From contig CAZOYW010000013.1 in NCBI GenBank assembly GCA_964584165.1, forward strand, positions 3,669-67,668: a stretch of DNA of 64,000 nt. Reading direction: 5' to 3'. Position numbers and translations under genes: made by a program. The notes under the pieces were generated by a model. It was not told the origin of the DNA and searched no databases. It saw only the letters and a program-made list of their open reading frames with translations. This document shows, piece by piece, positions 59,359 through 64,000 of the stretch (within the stretch, counting starts at the first letter, position 1; each line of letters begins with the position of its first letter). Source of the DNA: CAZKCI01 sp964584165. Lineage in GTDB: Bacteria > Auribacterota > Erginobacteria > Erginobacterales > CAZKCI01.

Positions 59359-59604
59359 TTGGCCGTTGTCATCAGATTGAGGAAGGTGGGGGGCAAGAAC
59401 AAGCCGAGCTTCCGGATCGTGGCGACCGATATCCGCAGCCCGCGGGACGGGCGTTTCCTGGAGATCCTGGGCCACTACGACCCCGTCCGCGGTCGGGACT
59501 CGGTCACGGTGGACGCCGAGCGGGCCCGCTTCTGGCTCGGCCGGGGCGCGCTGCCCACCCGCACGGTGCATAACATATTCAAGAGGCTCAAGGTCTCCGC
59601 TTAA
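59359..59604 (+). CDS. rpsP: Ribosomal protein S16 (bS16)
   Basis: 81 residues from TTG 59359, supported by AGGAGGTG seven bases upstream and the family N-terminus AVVIRLRKVGGKNKPSFRIVATD. It also has GRFLEILGHYDP and GALPTRTVHNIFKR. 30S subunit protein. First gene of the rpsP-khpA-trmD-rplS operon. Confidence 0.96.
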   Translation: MAVVIRLRKVGGKNKPSFRIVATDIRSPRDGRFLEILGHYDPVRGRDSVTVDAERARFWLGRGALPTRTVHNIFKRLKVSA

Positions 59605-59705
59605 GGCGGGGCGGATTGCACCCGGGCCCGGGGCGCCGGTCGGCGCCGCCCGGGGACACGTCGGTCACGACCAGGACGCGGGACGCTTCCAGGAGGTAAA
59701 CAGGT

Positions 59706-59960
59706 ATGGGAATGAAGGATCTCATCGACTACGTGGCCAAGGCAGTGGTGGACAACCCCGACCAGGTGAACGTCACCCAGATCGACGGGGAGTCCACGGT
59801 GGTCTTCGAACTGCGGGTCAACCGGCAGGACGTGGGCAAGATCATCGGCAAGCAGGGGCGGACCATCAACGCCATCCGCACCCTTCTCAACGCGACCGCG
59901 GCCAAGGCCGGCCTCCGGGCGATGCTCGAGATCGTCGAGGAAGGCAAGCCGAAGGAATAA
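59706..59960 (+). CDS. khpA: KH-domain RNA-binding protein KhpA
   Basis: 84 residues; AGGAGG at 59691. DLIDYVAKAVVDNPDQVNVTQIDGES leads into a KH fold with VGKIIGKQGRTINAIRTLL (GxxG loop IGKQGR). Binds RNA, in many bacteria with KhpB. ATG 59712 would be an alternative start. The 101-bp gap before it holds a GC-rich stem-loop (59632-59647 core). rimM, usually next, is absent. Confidence 0.93.
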   Translation: MGMKDLIDYVAKAVVDNPDQVNVTQIDGESTVVFELRVNRQDVGKIIGKQGRTINAIRTLLNATAAKAGLRAMLEIVEEGKPKE

Positions 59961-59983
59961 CCGGCGGGCGAAAGGTCCGCTGC

Positions 59984-60748
59984 ATGCCCGCCTCCGCGCT
60001 TCAGATCGACGTGATCGCCCTTTTCCCCGGGATGTTCTCCGGCTATCTCGGGGAGAGCATCCTGAAGCGGGCCCAGGAAAAAGGCCTGGTCTCCATCCGG
60101 ATCGTCAACCTCCGAGATTTCTCCCGCGACCGCCATCGCACCGTAGACGACACCCCTTACGGCGGCGGATCGGGGATGGTCCTCAAGGCCGATGTCCTCT
60201 CCGCGGCGGTGGAGTCGGTTCGCCGGGAGGGGAGCCGGGTGATCCTGCTCTCGCCCCGCGGCCGGACCTTCACCCAGGCTGCGGCCCGGCGGCTGGCGGA
60301 CGGGAAGCATTTGATCCTGGTCTGCGGGCACTACGAGGGAGTGGACGAGAGGTTCCGGGAAACCCTGGTGGACGAGGAGATCTCGGTCGGGGACTATATC
60401 CTCACCAACGGGGCGTTGCCGGCGCTCACGGTGATCGACGCGACGGTCCGCCTTGTCCCCGGCGTCCTGGGCGATCCGGAGTCCTGCCGTGACGAATCGT
60501 TCGTCACCGGGAGGCTGGAGTATCCCCAGTACACGCGACCTCCGGTGTTCCGGGGGATGACGGTCCCGGAGGTCCTCCTCGGGGGCCACCACGGCGAGGT
60601 CGAGCTCTGGCGGAAGCGGCAGTCCTTGCTGATCACCCGGCGCTGCCGGCCGGATCTTATCGCGGCGGCCGACCTGACCGCCGAGGAGAAGGCTTGGCTC
60701 GAAGAATGGGAACAACCAAAAGGGAAAAAAGATGAACACGATCGATAA
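59984..60748 (+). CDS. trmD: tRNA (guanine37-N1)-methyltransferase
   Basis: 254 residues. SPOUT knot: IDVIALFPGMFSGYLGESILKRA, DDTPYGGGSGMVLKAD, LVCGHYEGVDERF, SVGDYILTNGALPALTVIDATVRLVPGVLG, with GNGAL in place of the common GGELP. It methylates G37 of tRNAs reading CNN codons. It overlaps rplS by 17 bp. Confidence 0.96.
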   Translation: MPASALQIDVIALFPGMFSGYLGESILKRAQEKGLVSIRIVNLRDFSRDRHRTVDDTPYGGGSGMVLKADVLSAAVESVRREGSRVILLSPRGRTFTQAAARRLADGKHLILVCGHYEGVDERFRETLVDEEISVGDYILTNGALPALTVIDATVRLVPGVLGDPESCRDESFVTGRLEYPQYTRPPVFRGMTVPEVLLGGHHGEVELWRKRQSLLITRRCRPDLIAAADLTAEEKAWLEEWEQPKGKKDEHDR

Positions 60749-61073
60749 ACTGGAGCGGGAGGGTCTTCGCCAGGACATTCCGGAGTTCCGCGTCGGGGAC
60801 ACCCTGGAGATCCAGGTCAAGATCATCGAGGAGGGGCGCGAGAGGGTCCAGACCTTCTCCGGCGTGGTGATCGCGCGCTCCGGGAGCGGCATCCGCCAGA
60901 CCGTCACCCTGCGCCGGGAGTCTTTCGGGAAGGGCCTGGAGCGGCGCTTTCTCCTGCACTCCCCCCGCCTGGCCGGGATCGAGGTCACCCGCAAGGGATC
61001 GGTCCGGCGCGCCAAGCTCTATTATCTCCGCCAGAAGAAGGGCAAGGAAGCGAAGATCAAGGAAGTCAAATAA
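60732..61073 (+). CDS. rplS: Ribosomal protein L19 (bL19)
   Basis: 113 residues. NTIDKLEREGLRQDIPEFRVGDTLEIQVKIIEEGRERVQTFSGVVIARSGSG and FPLHSPRLAGIEVTRKGSVRRAKLYYLR-like sequence define the family. 50S protein at the 30S interface. Its ribosome site lies within trmD. Its TAA stop is inside a 19-bp perfect hairpin, which probably ends the operon. Confidence 0.97.
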   Translation: MNTIDKLEREGLRQDIPEFRVGDTLEIQVKIIEEGRERVQTFSGVVIARSGSGIRQTVTLRRESFGKGLERRFLLHSPRLAGIEVTRKGSVRRAKLYYLRQKKGKEAKIKEVK

Positions 61074-61109
61074 TCATGGGGGAGAGCAGTTGCTCTCCCC
61101 CATGATTAT
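61070..61109 (+). terminator. 19-bp hairpin spanning the rplS stop codon
   Basis: 61070-61088 pairs perfectly with 61091-61109 around a 2-nt loop. The TAA at 61071-61073 is in the left arm. There is no T-run. Confidence 0.75.
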
Positions 61110-61165
61110 ATGCAATTCCACGGAGATCTCGGTGTAGGCCGCTTCTCCGCCTCCGCCCAGGCTTC

Positions 61166-61225
61166 GGCGGACAGGTGTGAAGCGGCGTCAGGCCAGTCGC
61201 GCCCCGACAGAGTCGGGGCCTGCAT
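61166..61225 (+). repeat. CGCGCCCCGACAGAGTCGGGGCC hairpin repeat
   Basis: CCCCGAC/GTCGGGG hairpin with flanks GCGTCAGGC and TGCATCGG. A near-identical copy is at 62104-62152 before yraN. It supplies GTG codons upstream of rnhB. Confidence 0.8.
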
Positions 61226-61290
61226 CGGCGGCCGTGTCCAGCCACGCATTGTCGGCCGGGAAGGGCCAAGGTTATCACCGGCAAACCGCG

Positions 61291-61959
61291 GTGAAGCGGC
61301 ATTCTCAACCCGGTGGTCGCGTTAACCCGGGCGGTTTCTGGCCATTCCCCCCCCGTCTTCTTGCCCGGGAGGAGAGGTGCCGGAAGCGGGGATTCGCCCC
61401 GGTGGCCGGCCTCGACGAGGCCGGCCGCGGGCCGCTCGCCGGCCCGGTGGTGGCGGCGGCGGTGATCCTCCCTCCCGTTTTCTCCCTGTCCGCGGTCGTC
61501 AGGGATTCCAAGAAGATGTCGCCCGCCCAGCGGGAGAGGGCCTACGACTGCCTCTCCGCCCTGCCCGGGATCGCCATCGGGGTCGGTCTGGCCGACCGGG
61601 AGGAGATCGACCGGATCAACATCCTCCGGGCCACCCGCCGCGCGATGGCGCGCGCGGTCGCCCGACTCGACCCCCTCCCGGTCTTCCTGCTCATCGACGG
61701 CCTCCATCTTCCGGAGGTCGCCCTTCCCCAGGAGAAGATCATCCGCGGGGAGGACGAGAGCCTCTCCATCGCCGCCGCCTCGGTCATCGCCAAGGTCGTC
61801 CGCGACCGGATAATGACGGAGATGGACGCGAAATACCCCGGCTATGGTTTCGCCCGCCACAAGGGCTATGGAACCAAGGCGCATCTGGAGCGCCTCCGCC
61901 GCCAGGGGCCGTCGCCGATCCACCGGCGCTCCTTCGCCCCGGTGCGGGAACTGGGCTGA
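61291..61959 (+). CDS. rnhB: Ribonuclease HII
   Basis: About 222 residues from GTG 61291; no ATG exists in frame and GTG 61177 would translate a dispersed repeat. RNase HII signatures: VAGLDEAGRGPLAGPVVAAAVIL (Asp-Glu pair), VRDSKKMSPAQRE, FLLIDGLHLP, DESLSIAAASVIAKVVRD, YGFARHKGYGTKAHL. It removes ribonucleotides from DNA-RNA duplexes. The N-terminal 25 residues are not family-like, so the true start is uncertain. Confidence 0.88.
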   Translation: MKRHSQPGGRVNPGGFWPFPPRLLAREERCRKRGFAPVAGLDEAGRGPLAGPVVAAAVILPPVFSLSAVVRDSKKMSPAQRERAYDCLSALPGIAIGVGLADREEIDRINILRATRRAMARAVARLDPLPVFLLIDGLHLPEVALPQEKIIRGEDESLSIAAASVIAKVVRDRIMTEMDAKYPGYGFARHKGYGTKAHLERLRRQGPSPIHRRSFAPVRELG

Positions 61960-61990
61960 CGGGCGGTTGCCAGCCGCTTCGGCCCCGTCG

Positions 61991-62155
61991 CGTCCTGTAG
62001 GCCGGTTCTGTGAACCGGCGGCCGTGCCTGTCGCGCCCGATCATAGATCGGGCCTACAGAACCGGCCGTGCTCGTCGCGCCTTGTAGGCCGGTTCTGTGA
62101 ACCGGCGTCAGGCTCGTCGCGCCCCGACAGAGTCGGGGCCTGCATCGGACAGGCG
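61991..62155 (+). repeat. TGTAGGCCGGTTC REP-like cluster plus CCCCGACAGAGTCGGGG hairpin
   Basis: Two TGTAGGCCGGTTCTGTGAACCGGC hairpins and one GCCCGATCATAGATCGGGC hairpin, followed by CGTCAGGC...CCCCGACAGAGTCGGGGCC. It fills the rnhB-yraN gap. Same families as 35498-35600 and 61166-61225. Confidence 0.85.
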
Positions 62156-62201
62156 TGAGCCGACGGTGGGGTTCCATGAAGCGCCGTCGGCCGGAACTAC
62201 G

Positions 62202-62573
62202 ATGACCGAGGAGAGGAGACAACTGGGAGCGTGGGGTGAGGAGAGGGCGGCGGAGTATCTCCGGCGGGAGAAGGGCTTCTCCATCCTGGAGAGAAACTAC
62301 CGCTGCCCCCTCGGCGAGATCGATATCGTCGCCGACGATGCGGGCGCGCTGGTCTTCGTGGAGGTGAAGACCAAGGGGAGCGGGGATTCCATCGCTCCGC
62401 AGGCGTCGGTGACGCCGGCCAAGCAGAGGCAGGTCGTCCGGGTCGCCCGCTGGTATCTCAAGGCCAAGCGGCTGGCCTCGCCGCGCTGCCGCTTCGACGT
62501 CGTCGCGGTCACGCCGGCCGCGGGCGGCCTCCCCGAGCGGATCGACTACTTCCGCGCCGCCTTCCGGCCTTGA
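62202..62573 (+). CDS. yraN: YraN/UPF0102 family nuclease-like protein
   Basis: 123 residues from ATG 62202; the frame from 62097 is repeat-derived. QLGAWGEERAAEYLRREKGFSILERNYRCPLGEIDIVADDAGALVFVEVKTK matches the family, with the Glu-Asp-Glu-x-Lys endonuclease-like core. FDVVAVTP follows. Commonly next to rnhB, as here. Biochemical role not established. Confidence 0.93.
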   Translation: MTEERRQLGAWGEERAAEYLRREKGFSILERNYRCPLGEIDIVADDAGALVFVEVKTKGSGDSIAPQASVTPAKQRQVVRVARWYLKAKRLASPRCRFDVVAVTPAAGGLPERIDYFRAAFRP

Positions 62574-62577
62574 GGGG

Positions 62578-62635
62578 AGGAGGGACGGTGTCAACTTGTC
62601 AACTATCAAGTTGACAAGTTGACACCGTCCCTCCT
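62578..62635. terminator. 26-bp perfect bidirectional hairpin between convergent genes
   Basis: 62578-62603 pairs with 62610-62635 around TATCAA. It begins 4 bases after the yraN stop and ends inside the stop codon of the minus-strand gene. Confidence 0.8.
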
Positions 62636-64000
62636 ACCGGGTAGCGGGGATGTCTTCGGACGTGCCGTAGTAGACGCGGGTGGTCAGGCGGACGGACCAG
62701 AGGTTCTCCATCCCGCGGAAAATCCCCAGCTCGGCCGTCCCGTCTCCGTCGTAATCGCCGGGCCGCGGCCAATCGTAACAGTTTCCGAAATAGAGGCGGG
62801 TGAAGTCCCGGATCGCCCAGAGGCCCGAGCAGGAACGAAAGACGGCGGCCCGCGCGGTTCCGTCGCCGATGAAGTCGGCGGCGACGGGCCAATCCTCGCT
62901 CCGCCCCAGGTAGAACCGGCTGACGCCCCGGACCGCCCAGAGCCCTCCCTCCGCTTCGCGGAAGACCGCGGCGTCGATGGCGCCGTCTCCGTCGAAATCG
63001 GCGGAGACCGGCCAATCTCCCATCCCGCCGAAGGTCAGGCGGCTGACCATGCGAATCGCCCAGAAACCGCTGTCGGCGCGGAAAAGGGCGGGGTCGGCAA
63101 ATCCGTTCCCGTCGTAATCGCCGGGCACGGGGACGTCTCCGACCGTCCCGAAGAAGAACCGAGTGACGCCCCCGACCGACCACAAGCCGCTCCCCGGCCG
63201 GAAGATCCCCGCCCGCGTGACGCCGTCGCCTCCGTAGTCCCCGGAGACCGGAATGTCACCCGCCATTCCCAGGCGGAACGAGGTGAATCCCCTGACCGCC
63301 CAGTAACCGTCGGCCGGACGGAAAACGGCAACCTCGGCCGTGCCGTCTCCATCGTAGTCCCCGGAAGCGACCGCGGCCTGATACGGAAGGATACTGGGTC
63401 CGCAGGTCGGCGTGGGAGACGGAGTCGCGCTGGGCGTGGCGGTCGGCGTGGGCGACGCTGTTTCAGCCGGCGTGAGAGTCGGGGAGGGCGTTGGGGTCTT
63501 GGGCATCCAGGACGAAGGCGAAGGGCTGGGTGAGGGTTCGGCAGTGGGAGTGGCGGACGGCGCCGGAGTCGGTGACGCGGTCTTGGTCGGCTCGGCCGTC
63601 GGCGTGGCGGACGGTTCCGGCGTTGGTGATGGCGTCTTCGTCGGCTCGGCGGTAGGGGTAGCTGATGGTTCCGGCGTCGGCGATGGCGTCTTCGTCGTCT
63701 CGGCGGTAGGGGTAGCCGACGGTTCCGGCGTCGGCGATGGCGTCTTCGTCGGCTCGGCGGTAGGGGTAGCCGACGGTTCCGGCGTGGGCGAAGCGGTCTT
63801 GGTCGGTTCGGCCGTCGGCGTCGCCGAAGGTTCCGGTGTGGGCGTGGCGGTCTTGACTGGGGTGAGGGTTGGCTCGGGAGTCGGGGTAGTCGTTTTTTGC
63901 GGCGTCAGTGTCGGCGCAGGCGTGGGCGAGGAGGTCTTGGACGGCGTGAGAGTCGGGGCGGGCGTTGGAGTCTTGGGCATCCAGGACGAAGGCGAAGGGC
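62634..64000 (-). CDS. FG-GAP-like repeat surface protein with Thr/Pro-rich stalk (partial)
   Basis: More than 455 residues; the frame is open to the window edge, so the N-terminus is outside. The C-terminal 260 residues hold six repeats of about 40 residues with Asp-rich loops (GDYDGDGTAEVAVFRP, GDYDGNGFADPALFR, ADFDGDGAIDAAVFR) and W-A-V/I-R cores, as in FG-GAP/VCBS beta-propellers, which often bind Ca2+. Before them is a long stalk of about 22-residue units such as PSATPTAEPTKTPSPTPE, and a conserved SSWMPKTPTP segment that recurs. Probably a secreted or cell-surface adhesin; no C-terminal sorting signal is obvious. Confidence 0.8.
   Translation of the reverse strand, partial: PSPSSWMPKTPTPAPTLTPSKTSSPTPAPTLTPQKTTTPTPEPTLTPVKTATPTPEPSATPTAEPTKTASPTPEPSATPTAEPTKTPSPTPEPSATPTAETTKTPSPTPEPSATPTAEPTKTPSPTPEPSATPTAEPTKTASPTPAPSATPTAEPSPSPSPSSWMPKTPTPSPTLTPAETASPTPTATPSATPSPTPTCGPSILPYQAAVASGDYDGDGTAEVAVFRPADGYWAVRGFTSFRLGMAGDIPVSGDYGGDGVTRAGIFRPGSGLWSVGGVTRFFFGTVGDVPVPGDYDGNGFADPALFRADSGFWAIRMVSRLTFGGMGDWPVSADFDGDGAIDAAVFREAEGGLWAVRGVSRFYLGRSEDWPVAADFIGDGTARAAVFRSCSGLWAIRDFTRLYFGNCYDWPRPGDYDGDGTAELGIFRGMENLWSVRLTTRVYYGTSEDIPATR

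Noticed and set aside
62097..62201. N-terminal extension of yraN starting inside the repeat
   Set aside because: The extension matches the repeat-derived reading upstream of rnhB, showing it is dispersed repeat and not protein.
62619..63533. Plus-strand open frame opposite the FG-GAP protein
   Set aside because: Its repeats are only the complement of the FG-GAP repeats; no start context and it begins in the terminator hairpin.
63500..64000. Regular repeats that could suggest a CRISPR array
   Set aside because: Units are contiguous coding repeats (Thr/Pro-rich) with no spacers; no cas gene nearby.

Overview
The window is GC-rich, gene-dense DNA from a Gram-negative (diderm) bacterium, probably an uncultured lineage. 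Evidence for an outer membrane: an LpxH-type lipid A hydrolase, an Mla-type lipid ABC transporter, an alginate-export-like and a SphA/MetA-like outer-membrane protein, and several lipoproteins. A run of exactly 100 N (2736-2835) marks a scaffold gap, typical of a draft or metagenome assembly. Archaeal-type ApgM, TrpB2, indolepyruvate:ferredoxin oxidoreductase and an AmmeMemoRadiSam-type radical SAM enzyme point to an anaerobe. I cannot name the phylum from sequence alone.

Layout. 1-3.9 kb: end of a phosphoglycerate mutase, a radical SAM enzyme, a PpiC-like lipoprotein cut by the gap, and an HD phosphohydrolase. 4.1-8.8 kb: LpxH and an mlaE(STAS-fused)-mlaF-mlaD-auxiliary lipoprotein operon. 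8.9-11.5 kb: a large radical SAM protein with intergenic repeats read in frame. 11.7-15.2 kb (minus strand): DUF1015-serC-serA, serine synthesis. 15.3-17.1 kb: two divergent exported proteins. 17.2-34.0 kb: adenine deaminase, then an amino-acid catabolic island with trpB2, iorA, iorB, three PaaK-type aryl-CoA ligases, two double-ACT proteins and a complete livKHMGF transporter. 34.1-36.7 kb: two outer-membrane proteins. 37-44 kb: UDP-glucuronate decarboxylase-like SDR, CtpA protease, YibQ-like deacetylase, TsaD and a KefB-type antiporter. 44.3-47.8 kb: receiver protein, multi-PAS kinase and VapBC. 48-62.6 kb: housekeeping genes polA, coaE, rho, rpmE, prfA, prmC, hicBA, murA, ffh, rpsP, khpA, trmD, rplS, rnhB, yraN. 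62.6 kb to the end (minus strand): a surface protein with six FG-GAP-like repeats and a Thr/Pro-rich stalk, running off the window.

The most unusual property is the non-coding DNA. Most operon boundaries carry a different low-complexity word array followed by its reverse complement, or a REP-like hairpin family, or a short element with terminal inverted repeats. Some of these invade genes: one radical SAM gene reads two repeat families in frame; iorA, iorB and rnhB appear to start inside repeats; coaE and prfA end in them. A second unusual pattern is a set of long perfect hairpins whose left arm contains the stop codon of the upstream gene (ACT protein 2, the alginate-export-like gene, rho, rplS). 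I saw no rRNA, tRNA or CRISPR array, and no transposase gene.
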